Shown: piece after piece, positions 1-8,679 of the stretch
How positions within the stretch are numbered: position 1 is the first letter of the stretch
Layout: each line of letters starts with the position of its first letter
From: JAZBPO01 sp963691775
GTDB lineage: Bacteria; Pseudomonadota; Gammaproteobacteria; Pseudomonadales; Azotimanducaceae
Direction of reading: 5' to 3'
DNA length: 64,000 nt
Assembly (NCBI GenBank): GCA_963691775.1
Contig: OY829369.1
Span: 2,914,001 to 2,978,000 of the forward strand
Made by a program: the position numbers and the translations under genes
The notes under the pieces: generated by a model
What the model was told of the DNA's origin: nothing
What the model saw: the letters and a program-made list of their open reading frames with translations, nothing else
The model's database searches: none

Positions 1-286
1 CGCAATGCCCCTCGGCGGCCAGGGTGGCGAGCGTACCGGCGTCGATCGACTCGATTTCGAACGTGGTCAGATCACAGGATTCCACCAAGGCGCGTAATGC
101 GCCAGGGTCGTGGAGATCGCCCACGATCTGCTGATGCGCAAGTTGTCCGCCGGGGCTTGCTTGTGTCGGGTCGAGCACCGTAACTTCAAAACCTAGCCGG
201 GCTGCGGCAGGAACCATCATTCGTGCAAGCTGCCCGCCGCCGACGACGCCAAGCCGTCCGAGGGGAAGGGGTCTGTGTTCGCTCAT
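1..286 (-). CDS. purK: 5-(carboxyamino)imidazole ribonucleotide synthase, ATPase subunit, N-terminal part (runs off window)
   Basis: PurK carboxylates aminoimidazole ribonucleotide with ATP and bicarbonate in de novo purine synthesis, handing the product to PurE. Only about 95 residues are visible. They show the N-terminal nucleotide-fold signature LGRLGVVGGGQLARMM near residues 9-24, VLDPTQASPGG near 37-47 and TTFEIESID near 76-84, which matches the family strand before the ATP-grasp domain. The catalytic ATP-grasp part lies outside the window. The gene diverges from birA with 134 bp between the two start codons, so the promoters of both must lie there. Another ATP-grasp purine enzyme (PurT) is possible but fits the start less well. 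Confidence 0.85.
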   Translation of the reverse strand, partial: MSEHRPLPLGRLGVVGGGQLARMMVPAAARLGFEVTVLDPTQASPGGQLAHQQIVGDLHDPGALRALVESCDLTTFEIESIDAGTLATLAAEGHC

Positions 287-420
287 GGATGTCCGTGTTG
301 GCGGCCCGCGCGGCCGTTTGTCGAGGGCCGCGCAGTATAACGGCCCGGGCATAGGGCATAACACGCAGTGCTACCATTACGTTCCGGCCGGCCCGGTCGC
401 GTCACCGAAGGATTTACGTA

Positions 421-1437
421 ATGACCACGGTCGTGCCTCTCCCAGCGGCGCGCCTACTTTCAGTGCTCAGGTCCGTCGCGACCGAAGGCCGCCTGACCGT
501 CGCTGAACTTGCCGTACGTGCAGGGCTCGACGAAACCTCGCTCGCGGAAGCGGGTGAGCAGCTGCGTGCGCACGGCCTTACCTTCGGGGACGACGGCGAG
601 TGGAGCGGTTCTGCGGATCTGCTCGATGAGTCCGAGATCGAAGCTCTTGTCGTTGCGCGCACGCGGCGCCCTTGTGCGATCGCCGTTCTCGGAATTACTG
701 GCTCCACCAACGATGATGCGCGCGATGCGTTATCCAAGGCGCCAGCGCAGGGCGCGCTTCTGGCGGAGCGAACGCACGTTATTCTTGCCGAAGGGCAGGA
801 ACAGGGTCGCGGTCGTCGCGGCCGCGCCTGGCAGTCGCCTGTCGCATCCAATGTCTATTTGACGCAAATCGAACGCCTTTTCGGTGGACCTGATTCAGCG
901 CGCGGCCTTTCGCTGGTTGTGGGCGTGGCGGTAGCCGAGGCGCTTGAGCGTCTGCACGGGGTAGACGTGGCGCTTAAGTGGCCGAATGACCTGCTCGTCG
1001 GTGGCCGGAAGCTTGGCGGTATCCTTATCGAGCTCGCGCAGGCAGGTCCGAGCTACTATGCGTTGATCGGCGTCGGCATAAACGTGCGTGTGCCTGTGTA
1101 CGCGGGCCGTGAGATCGATCAGGCCTGGATCGATCTCGAGGCCTGCGGTGAATCACCACCGCGTCGCAACGAGGTCGCGGCAGCGCTCATCGCCTCGATC
1201 GCGGAGGCGTTAGAAACATTCCGGGCAACAGGCTTCGACGCACGCCTGCGCGCACGGTGGCAGGCTCGAGACCCGTTTTTTGGCAGGCGCGTGCGTGTCT
1301 GCAGTCACGAAGCAGATTTTGTCGGGACCGCGCAGGGCATTGATCCGAGCGGTGAACTGCTCGTGGACACCGATTTGGGGCGCCGTGTGATTGGAGCCGG
1401 TGAGGTGAGCATCCGTCTGCTCGGAGATGCATCGTGA
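421..1437 (+). CDS. birA: Bifunctional biotin--protein ligase / biotin operon repressor
   Basis: BirA activates biotin as biotinyl-AMP and transfers it to the biotin carboxyl carrier protein; with an N-terminal DNA-binding domain it also represses biotin synthesis genes. The 338-residue protein has a winged-helix segment at about residues 10-65, then the catalytic domain with the biotinyl-AMP loop GRGRRGR at 129-135 and KWPNDL at 186-191, and a small C-terminal SH3-like domain. Length is close to the usual 320 residues. The HTH half suggests the bifunctional form, although no biotin gene or operator is visible here. It overlaps coaX by four bases (GTGA), so the two are probably co-translated, as in many gammaproteobacteria. 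Confidence 0.95.
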   Translation: MTTVVPLPAARLLSVLRSVATEGRLTVAELAVRAGLDETSLAEAGEQLRAHGLTFGDDGEWSGSADLLDESEIEALVVARTRRPCAIAVLGITGSTNDDARDALSKAPAQGALLAERTHVILAEGQEQGRGRRGRAWQSPVASNVYLTQIERLFGGPDSARGLSLVVGVAVAEALERLHGVDVALKWPNDLLVGGRKLGGILIELAQAGPSYYALIGVGINVRVPVYAGREIDQAWIDLEACGESPPRRNEVAAALIASIAEALETFRATGFDARLRARWQARDPFFGRRVRVCSHEADFVGTAQGIDPSGELLVDTDLGRRVIGAGEVSIRLLGDAS

Positions 1438-2201
1438 CCGATCGTCTCCCCATTCCCGCCGACGCCCGGATCCTCGAGCTTGATGCCGGCAATACGCGAA
1501 CGAAGTGGCGTTGGCTGGACGGCGCAGGACAGGCCGTCGCGTCTGGCATGTTGATGCGGGGAGGGCCTTCGCCTCTGCCCAATTGGCTTGAACAGCCGGC
1601 GGGCAGTGTTCTGCGCGTGCGCGCCGTGAGCGTTGCGGGCGGCGCGCACGACGAAGCGCTTGTTTCGGCTCTAAAACGAGCGGGTCTGCCGTCACCGGTA
1701 TTCGCGCGAGCGAAACAAAGGCAAGGCCGTCTCGTTTCTGGTTACCTTTCGCCCGAGCGTCTCGGCGCGGATCGCTGGGTTGCCATGCTTGCAGCGTCGG
1801 AGCGGACCAATTCGCCTTTCTTGGTGGTCGACGCAGGTAGCGCTATCACCATGGATCTGGTCGACGTGGACGGCCGACATTCCGGAGGGTGGATCGTCCC
1901 GGGGCTTGCGATGCTGCGACGCGCGTTGACCTCTGAGACCGCAGGGATCCGCTTCACTGAAGGGGAGGTGGCGACCGAAGGCCTGGGTCGCTGCACGGCC
2001 GATGCGGTGGTCAGCGGCACCCTGCACATGGCCCGAGACTTCATCGCGGCTCGTATCAAAGCCGCGACGCTCTGCTATCCCTCACTTGAAGTATTCGTCA
2101 CTGGAGGGGACGGTCCCTATCTTGCGTCCGCCATCGACGGCCCAGCGCACGTCAGCGACGAACTCGTGCTTGATGGTCTACGCACTGCGGTGGGGGGCTG
2201 A
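1434..2201 (+). CDS. coaX: Type III pantothenate kinase
   Basis: CoaX phosphorylates pantothenate, the first step of coenzyme A synthesis. Family signatures are present: ELDAGNTRTKW at residues 15-25 (phosphate-binding acetate/sugar-kinase fold), GADRWVAMLAA near residue 100 and VVDAGSAITMDLV near 128, followed by GGWIVPGL. The length of 255 residues is normal. The start is GTG inside the birA stop (GTGA), and the stop overlaps the next start by one base (TGATG). Type III enzymes are known to escape feedback by CoA, which is a family property and not visible here. No coaA-type kinase is seen in the window. Confidence 0.95.
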   Translation: MTDRLPIPADARILELDAGNTRTKWRWLDGAGQAVASGMLMRGGPSPLPNWLEQPAGSVLRVRAVSVAGGAHDEALVSALKRAGLPSPVFARAKQRQGRLVSGYLSPERLGADRWVAMLAASERTNSPFLVVDAGSAITMDLVDVDGRHSGGWIVPGLAMLRRALTSETAGIRFTEGEVATEGLGRCTADAVVSGTLHMARDFIAARIKAATLCYPSLEVFVTGGDGPYLASAIDGPAHVSDELVLDGLRTAVGG

Positions 2202-2863
2202 TGCGCGCGCTGGTCGCGTTGCTGTTGCTGGTTGATACAGCGCTTCTGTGTTGGGGGCTGATCCGGCAAGCGCCCTCGGCGGAGGAGGAAATCGCGCCTC
2301 CACCATTGCCAATCGATGTAGAGGCCCTTGAGTTGTTGTCCGAGGTATCACCAGTGGGCGAAAGATCGGTGAGCACCACTGCGTCTGATGGCTTCTGCAT
2401 CCGAGCCGCACCATTCATGGACGCAGTCGCTGTTGATAGCGTGATCGAAAGAGCGCGCAGTCTGGGGCACGTGGCTTATGTCGAGCCCGTTGAGGTTTCG
2501 GGCGGTCCACCAGATCTTCAGGTTCATCTCCCGCCGTTGCCGTCCGCTGAGCAGGCGAGCCGAGCGGTGCGGGAACTTCATGCGCTGGGTATGGAGGCGT
2601 ACCTGGTCCCTGGGGGGCCACTTGTCGGGGCTGTTTCCGTAGGTATGTTCACGGCTCGCGCGCGTGCGGAGGTCCGGCGAGCCGAGGTGGCGGCGCTTGG
2701 CTACCCAGTGCGCATTGCAGAGATTCCCCGGACACGCCAGGTTTTCGAGGTGTACATCCACAGCGGTGTGCCCGATTCAAGAGATCGATTGATCGAATCG
2801 CTTGGCCAGGACTGGCCGGACGTTTCAGTCGATCGAGCGGTGTGCAAGGCCGCCCAGCGGTAA
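2201..2863 (+). CDS. Membrane-anchored protein with a SPOR-like C-terminal region
   Basis: A 220-residue protein of unassigned function. Residues 1-20 form one hydrophobic segment (ALVALLLLVDTALLCWGLI), a membrane anchor or uncleaved signal. A proline- and acid-rich linker follows, then two alpha/beta repeats at about 85-145 and 145-220 containing AVRELHALGMEAYLVPGG and VSVGMFTARARAEVRRAEV. The second resembles SPOR domains, which bind septal peptidoglycan, including the G-F/M-x-A-R-A pattern. Genes of this kind often follow coaX in gammaproteobacteria. TGATG coupling to coaX supports one birA-coaX-SPOR operon. The SPOR call is from pattern only. Confidence 0.7.
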   Translation: MRALVALLLLVDTALLCWGLIRQAPSAEEEIAPPPLPIDVEALELLSEVSPVGERSVSTTASDGFCIRAAPFMDAVAVDSVIERARSLGHVAYVEPVEVSGGPPDLQVHLPPLPSAEQASRAVRELHALGMEAYLVPGGPLVGAVSVGMFTARARAEVRRAEVAALGYPVRIAEIPRTRQVFEVYIHSGVPDSRDRLIESLGQDWPDVSVDRAVCKAAQR

Positions 2864-2871
2864 AGCCGGCG

Positions 2872-2901
2872 TTGCGCGTCGTTCTGGCGATCTCCTAGAA
2901 T
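2872..2901 (+). promoter_or_regulatory. Likely sigma70 promoter of the tRNA-tuf transcription unit
   Basis: A -35-like TTGCGC at 2872-2877 and a -10 TAGAAT at 2896-2901 are separated by 18 bases. The transcript would start near 2908 in a very GC-rich stretch, the kind of discriminator found at stable-RNA promoters under stringent control. It lies between the SPOR-like gene and the first tRNA gene. The -35 match is only moderate. Confidence 0.5.
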
Positions 2902-2926
2902 TCGTCGCCCGCCTTGCGCGGGACTA

Positions 2927-3002
2927 GCCGCCTTAGCTCAGTTGGTAGAGCAGCTCACTTGTAATGAGAAGGTCAAGCGTTCGAATCGTTTAGGCGGCAC
3001 CA
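2927..3002 (+). tRNA. tRNA-Thr(TGT)
   Basis: A 76-base cloverleaf with a perfect 7-bp acceptor stem (GCCGCCT/AGGCGGC), a D arm TAGCTCAGTTGGTAGAGCA, anticodon TGT in the loop CTTGTAA and a T loop TTCGAAT. The CCA end is encoded. It reads ACA codons. The outermost anticodon-stem pair is a G-A mismatch. It is the first of four tRNA genes upstream of tuf, an arrangement also found around E. coli tufB (there thrU-tyrU-glyT-thrT). Confidence 0.95.
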
Positions 3003-3088
3003 GATTTCACGCGTCCGGGCATGCGCGGAGCAGGCGCGCCCGTCGTTGACACGGCCAAGCGCCGAAGGCAGAATTTGCCGCCCTTTCT

Positions 3089-3175
<87 letters not shown>

Positions 3176-3226
3176 TTCGAGTCAGGTACGGGTAGCGGAA
3201 CGCAGCGGTCGTAAGGTTCGGCGAGG

Positions 3227-3300
<74 letters not shown>

Positions 3301-3332
3301 GACCTCTGATGCAGAACGGGTTTACGGGCACC

Positions 3333-3408
<76 letters not shown>

Positions 3409-3557
3409 TTTGCAGGACGCGTTGTCGCTAAGCGGCCACGTTTAGAACAGGCTCCTCCGGGTAGTCCGGGCGAGTAGAAAACGAAGCGAGGTGCTGGCGC
3501 TGCCCCTTGGTGTTGCGCCTGCGGCTCGTACTGTTGATTAGAAGCGCAGCAACGATA

Positions 3558-3572
3558 CCGGGCAGCGCCCGG
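3558..3572 (+). other. Small hairpin directly upstream of the first tuf ribosome-binding site
   Basis: A perfect 6-bp inverted repeat CCGGGC/GCCCGG with a three-base loop ends eight bases before the last base of the Shine-Dalgarno sequence AAGGAG (3577-3582). It sits in the 183-base spacer between tRNA-Thr and tuf and is absent before the second tuf. It could affect translation or mark tRNA/mRNA processing; its role is not known. Confidence 0.4.
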
Positions 3573-3592
3573 CTTTAAGGAGACGCTCTCGA

Positions 3593-4927
<1,335 letters not shown>

Positions 4928-4994
4928 TCCTGCGAAGCTGCGCACGTTTATCGTGTGGTCGCCAGGGCGAGCGCACGGAGTATCCGGAAAAGAC

Positions 4995-5369
4995 ATGACG
5001 ACGACGAGCAAGGCCGAGCCGCGTAGCGGCGGACTCGACAGCCTCAAGTGGTTCATCGTTGCCGCCCTTGTGGCGGGCGGCGCCGTCGGCAATGGCTACT
5101 ACGCCGACGAGTCGCTGCTTTATCGCGTTCTCGCGCTCGTCGCGGTTGCGGCTGTGGCGGCCGCCATGGCGCTGCAGACGACGCAAGGTCGAGCGTTTTG
5201 GGTGCTCGCGAAAGAGGCGCGAATGGAAATCCGCAAGGTGGTCTGGCCAACGCCGCAGGAGCGGTTGCAGACGACGCTCGTGGTGCTTGCGCTGGTCTTC
5301 GTCGTGTCCCTGATCCTCTGGGGTCTTGATTCGTTGCTGGGCTGGGCCGTATCAGGCCTGATCGGCTGA
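4995..5369 (+). CDS. secE: Preprotein translocase subunit SecE
   Basis: SecE is the clamp subunit of the SecYEG inner-membrane channel. The 124-residue protein has three hydrophobic segments (about residues 18-36, 43-60 and 95-118), the three-helix form typical of gammaproteobacteria. Before the last helix it carries the conserved cytoplasmic stretch EARMEIRKVVWPTPQE. The ATG at 4995, preceded by GGAAAAG, is chosen over an upstream in-frame GTG at 4953 because family N-termini begin near here. It is co-transcribed with nusG, 22 bp downstream. Confidence 0.97.
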   Translation: MTTTSKAEPRSGGLDSLKWFIVAALVAGGAVGNGYYADESLLYRVLALVAVAAVAAAMALQTTQGRAFWVLAKEARMEIRKVVWPTPQERLQTTLVVLALVFVVSLILWGLDSLLGWAVSGLIG

Positions 5370-5391
5370 CGCAGGGGTGACAGGGGAAATT

Positions 5392-5925
5392 ATGAGCAAG
5401 CGTTGGTATGTCGTGCACGCCTACTCCGGTTTCGAGAAGGCGGTGATGCGGGCTCTGCAGGAACGGGTCGAGCTTTCCGGCTTACAGGACCAGTTCGGAG
5501 AGGTCCTCGTCCCGGCTGAAGAAGTCGTGGAGATGCGCGCCGGGCAAAAGCGACGCAGTGAGCGCAAGTTCTTCCCGGGTTACGTGCTCGTCGAGATGGA
5601 GCTCAACGACGATACCTGGCACCTGGTTAAGAACACCCCGCGCGTGATGGGCTTCATCGGCGGTAAGGCGGACAAGCCAGCGCCGCTCACGGAAGCCGAA
5701 GCGAATGCGATTCTCGAGCGCGTTGAGGAAGGTGGGGAGAAGCCGACGCCGAAGACGCTCTTCGAGCCGGGCGAGCTGGTGCGAGTCATCGACGGGCCGT
5801 TCAACGATTTCAACGGCGTTGTCGAGGAAGTGAACTACGAGAAGTCGCGCTTGCGGGTGGCGGTAACGATTTTCGGTCGTTCGACGCCCGTGGAGCTCGA
5901 CTTCGGGCAAGTGGAGAAAGGCTGA
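5392..5925 (+). CDS. nusG: Transcription termination/antitermination factor NusG
   Basis: NusG binds RNA polymerase and links it to Rho or to ribosomal protein S10. The 177-residue protein has the NGN domain (WYVVHAYSGFEKAV at 5-18, FFPGYVLVEME near 61-71, PRVMGFIG near 83-90) and a C-terminal KOW domain (EPGELVRVIDGPFNDFNG, near 124-141). The ATG at 5392 is used with AGGGGAA upstream; an in-frame ATG at 5377 lacks family support. It follows secE by 22 bp in the usual secE-nusG pair. Confidence 0.98.
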   Translation: MSKRWYVVHAYSGFEKAVMRALQERVELSGLQDQFGEVLVPAEEVVEMRAGQKRRSERKFFPGYVLVEMELNDDTWHLVKNTPRVMGFIGGKADKPAPLTEAEANAILERVEEGGEKPTPKTLFEPGELVRVIDGPFNDFNGVVEEVNYEKSRLRVAVTIFGRSTPVELDFGQVEKG

Positions 5926-6109
5926 GCGCGGCTAAGGCTGCCCTTTGCCTCGCAAGGAAATCAGGGCGCCCGCCGGGGAAACCTGCCGGGCGCTTCGTCG
6001 TCTCCGCAGAGCGTGGGCGATGATCCGTTGAACCGATCCCGCGTGCGGGGTCTTCAGAACGGGGAGCTCGAGCGCTGGTCGCCGGGCGTCGGAACCCGAG
6101 GAGTCGACA
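5926..6109 (+). promoter_or_regulatory. nusG-rplK intergenic leader with GC-rich hairpin
   Basis: This 184-bp spacer contains an inverted repeat GCGCCCG/CGGGCGC at 5966-5972 and 5987-5993 followed by TTCGTCGTCT, a poor T-tract, so a weak terminator or attenuator is possible. In E. coli the rplK mRNA leader is where protein L1 binds to repress rplKA; the equivalent leader must lie here, but I cannot pick out the L1 site. No convincing promoter was found by eye. Confidence 0.4.
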
Positions 6110-6541
6110 ATGGCCAAGAAGATTCAGGCCTATATCAAGCTGCAGGTTGCTGCAGGGCAGGCTAATCCGTCCCCGCCGGTTGGTCCCGCGCTGGGGCAGC
6201 ATGGCGTGAACATCATGGAGTTCTGCAAGGCGTTCAACGCCGAAACGCAGGGCATGGAGCCCGGTCTGCCCATCCCGGTGGTGATCACCGTGTACGCGGA
6301 TCGCAGCTTCACGTTCATCAAGAAGACGCCGCCGGCGTCGGTGCTCCTCCGCAAGGCGGCGGGCATCAAGTCCGGCAGCGGTCGCCCCAACATGGAAAAG
6401 GTCGGCAAGGTGACGCGCGCTCAGCTCGAAGAGATCGCGTCGGCAAAGATGCCTGATCTGACGGCGGCAGACATGGATGCGGCCGTGCGCACGATCGCCG
6501 GCAGCGCTCGCAGTGCTGGCATCGAAGTGGAGGGCGTTTGA
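6110..6541 (+). CDS. rplK: 50S ribosomal protein L11
   Basis: L11 binds 23S rRNA at the GTPase-associated centre and is needed for RelA activation. The protein is 143 residues, the normal length. It starts MAKKIQAYIKLQVAAGQANP and has the proline-rich PSPPVGPALGQHGVNIMEF hallmark at about 21-39, the flexible N-terminal domain, and a C-terminal RNA-binding domain with GSGRPNMEKVGKVTRAQL. The start has CGAGGAG upstream. It is followed one base later by rplA. Confidence 0.98.
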   Translation: MAKKIQAYIKLQVAAGQANPSPPVGPALGQHGVNIMEFCKAFNAETQGMEPGLPIPVVITVYADRSFTFIKKTPPASVLLRKAAGIKSGSGRPNMEKVGKVTRAQLEEIASAKMPDLTAADMDAAVRTIAGSARSAGIEVEGV

Positions 6542-6542
6542 G

Positions 6543-7235
6543 ATGGCTAAGGTGAGCAAGCGCATGCGCGCCATCCTCGAGAAGATCGAGGACCGCCCCT
6601 ATGGCATCGAGGAAGCAGTTTCCCTCCTCGCTGACAGCTCGAAGACTCGCTTTGCTGAAGGGTTCGACGTCGCGATCAACCTTGGTGTCGATCCGCGCAA
6701 GTCGGATCAGGTCGTTCGTGGCGCAACCACGCTGCCGCACGGCACAGGAAAAGACGTTCGCGTTGCGGTCTTCACGCAGGGCGCCAACGCAGAAAAGGCC
6801 GCCGCGGCCGGTGCCGACCTGATCGGCATGGAAGAGCTCGCCGAGCAGGTGAAGAAGGGCGAGATGAACTTCGACGTTGTCGTGGCCTCGCCGGACGCGA
6901 TGCGGGTCGTAGGGCAGCTCGGCCAAATCCTGGGGCCGCGCGGTCTCATGCCGAACCCTAAGACTGGGACGGTGACACCGGATGTCGAAACGGCCGTCAA
7001 GAACGCCAAGGCCGGTCAGGTGCGCTACCGCACGGATCGCAACGGGATCATTCACGGCTCGATCGGTCGGGTCGGTTTCGACCCGGACAAGGTCAAGGAG
7101 AATCTCGAAGCGCTGCTTGGCGATCTCAAGAAGGCGAAGCCGGCTTCTGCGAAGGGCGTGTACCTCAAAAAGATCACGCTCTCCACGACCATGGGGCCCG
7201 GCATTTCCATCGACCAGTCGTCGCTGGAGGTCTGA
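6543..7235 (+). CDS. rplA: 50S ribosomal protein L1
   Basis: L1 forms the mobile L1 stalk at the E site and, in E. coli, represses its own rplKA mRNA. The 230-residue protein carries MRVVGQLGQILGPRGLMPNP near 120-139, the family signature, and the two-domain L1 fold. The ATG at 6543, one base after the rplK stop, is chosen over an upstream in-frame ATG inside rplK because MAKVSKRMRAI matches family N-termini. Confidence 0.98.
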   Translation: MAKVSKRMRAILEKIEDRPYGIEEAVSLLADSSKTRFAEGFDVAINLGVDPRKSDQVVRGATTLPHGTGKDVRVAVFTQGANAEKAAAAGADLIGMEELAEQVKKGEMNFDVVVASPDAMRVVGQLGQILGPRGLMPNPKTGTVTPDVETAVKNAKAGQVRYRTDRNGIIHGSIGRVGFDPDKVKENLEALLGDLKKAKPASAKGVYLKKITLSTTMGPGISIDQSSLEV

Positions 7236-7546
7236 CCGGGGCGCGGCGCCGCAAGCGTCTGCTCTGGGCAAGACAAGATAGTGCTCCGGTCGCCGCGAGG
7301 CGTTCGGACAACAAGAACTTCGAGGAACCCGTCGCGATGCGTCGTGCCGGGTGCCGTCGGAGACCGCAGGTCCGGGATCGCTTTCCCGGTTAAGTCGCCA
7401 CGGCGGTGGTGGTCCTGCGCAGACGGTGAGACCAGGCTGATCGGTTCTCGCCGTAGGGCGCCTCCGGTTCATTGGATCCGGGGGTGATACGAACCAGCCG
7501 CACGGAAGCCAAAGGGTGACCGTCGGCTAAAGCCAGGAGAAAGCCA
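7236..7546 (+). promoter_or_regulatory. rplJ leader region (likely L10-binding leader)
   Basis: This 311-bp non-coding stretch separates rplA from rplJ. In gammaproteobacteria the corresponding rplJ leader folds into a kink-turn structure bound by L10-(L12)4 for autogenous repression. Here the last 90 bases contain GGATCCGGGGGTGATACGAA followed by GC-rich pairing segments, and the whole region has no credible ORF. I see no clear promoter. The identity as an L10 leader rests on position and general appearance. Confidence 0.5.
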
Positions 7547-8080
7547 GTGGCACTCAGGCTCGAAGACAAGAAGGCGATCGTCGCCGAAGTCAACGAGGCC
7601 GCCGCCGGTGCTCTCTCCGCCGTGATCGCGGATTACCGCGGACTCACGGTCGGAGAAATGACCGAGCTTCGCGTCAAGGCGCGTGAGTCGAACGTGTACG
7701 TCCGTGTAGTGCGGAACACGCTCGCTCGCCGTGCAGTCGCGGAGACCGAGTTCGAGTGTCTGACCGAAGCCTTTACCGGTCCGACGTTGCTCGCCCTGTC
7801 CATCGAGGACCCGGGTGCAGCTGCGCGGCTCATGAAGGATTTCGGCAAAGCGCACGAGAAGCTCGAGGTCACTGCACTTGCGATCGGCGGAGAGCTACTG
7901 GGTCCCGAACAGCTCGAAGCGGTTTCTTCCCTCCCGACCCTCGATGAGGCTCGGGCCATGCTCATGGGCACGATGCTCGCGCCCGTCACTAAGCTGGCCC
8001 AGACCCTCAACGAGATCCCCGGGAAGTTGGTCCGCACCACCGATGCAGTTCGGATCCAGAAGGAAGCGGAGGCCGCCTGA
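7547..8080 (+). CDS. rplJ: 50S ribosomal protein L10
   Basis: L10 anchors the L7/L12 dimers to the ribosome stalk base. The 177-residue protein begins MALRLEDKKAIVAEVNEAA, with the RNA- and L11-binding N-terminal domain containing VRVVRNTLARRAV at about 51-63, and a C-terminal helix for L12 dimers (NEIPGKLVRTTDAV). Start is GTG with AGGAGA upstream. It precedes rplL by 53 bp and follows a long structured leader. Confidence 0.98.
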   Translation: MALRLEDKKAIVAEVNEAAAGALSAVIADYRGLTVGEMTELRVKARESNVYVRVVRNTLARRAVAETEFECLTEAFTGPTLLALSIEDPGAAARLMKDFGKAHEKLEVTALAIGGELLGPEQLEAVSSLPTLDEARAMLMGTMLAPVTKLAQTLNEIPGKLVRTTDAVRIQKEAEAA

Positions 8081-8133
8081 ATTCGCCGCGAGCGAACAGG
8101 TGCCCCCACAGGTCTCACACGGAGAAACAACAG

Positions 8134-8517
8134 ATGGCACTTTCGAAGGACGACATCCTCAACGCGATCGCCGAGATGTCCGTAATGGACGTCGTCGAGC
8201 TCGTGAAGGGCATGGAAGACAAGTTTGGCGTCACCGCAGCTGCAGCAGTCGCAGCCGCGCCGGCAGCCGGCGCAGGTGGTGGTGAAGCTGCTGCCGCAGA
8301 AGAGAAGACGGAGTTCGACGTGATTCTTGCGTCGGCCGGTGAGAAGAAGGTCAATGTGATCAAGGCCGTTCGCGGCATCACGGGCCTCGGTCTGAAAGAA
8401 GCGAAGGCGCTTGTCGATGGCGCTCCGGCTCCCGTGAAGGAAGGCGCGAGCAAGGACGAAGCCGAAGACATCAAGAAGCAAATCGAAGAAGCCGGCGGCT
8501 CCGTCGAGGTCAAGTAA
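8134..8517 (+). CDS. rplL: 50S ribosomal protein L7/L12
   Basis: L7/L12 is the multi-copy stalk protein that recruits translational GTPases. The 127-residue protein has the N-terminal dimerisation domain (residues 1-35, SKDDILNAIAEMSVMDVVEL), an Ala/Gly-rich hinge (about 38-55) and the C-terminal domain with KVNVIKAVRGITGLGLKEAK. A strong SD lies just upstream (GGAGAA). It is followed by a UUCG hairpin before rpoB. Confidence 0.98.
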   Translation: MALSKDDILNAIAEMSVMDVVELVKGMEDKFGVTAAAAVAAAPAAGAGGGEAAAAEEKTEFDVILASAGEKKVNVIKAVRGITGLGLKEAKALVDGAPAPVKEGASKDEAEDIKKQIEEAGGSVEVK

Positions 8518-8549
8518 CTCTGATCTCGTCGCGACACGCTGGAACGGCG

Positions 8550-8579
8550 CGGGCTGGAGTCCTTCGGGATTCCGGCCCG
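8550..8579 (+). terminator. rplL-rpoB intercistronic UUCG hairpin (attenuator candidate)
   Basis: A 13-bp stem from 8550-8562 pairs with 8567-8579 across a TTCG tetraloop, with two G-T pairs. It is followed by TCGTCGTCTG, not a U-run. In E. coli a partial terminator between rplL and rpoB reduces polymerase gene expression relative to ribosomal proteins, and this hairpin occupies the same place 33 bases after rplL. An RNase processing site is an alternative. Confidence 0.65.
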
Positions 8580-8679
8580 TCGTCGTCTGCTATGAAGTTG
8601 ATTGACCTCGGGCGCGTGCGCACGGGGACGCCCAAGCCCCTTCAAGTGGCTGGCAATTATTTGTATCCGGGAGACGCTG

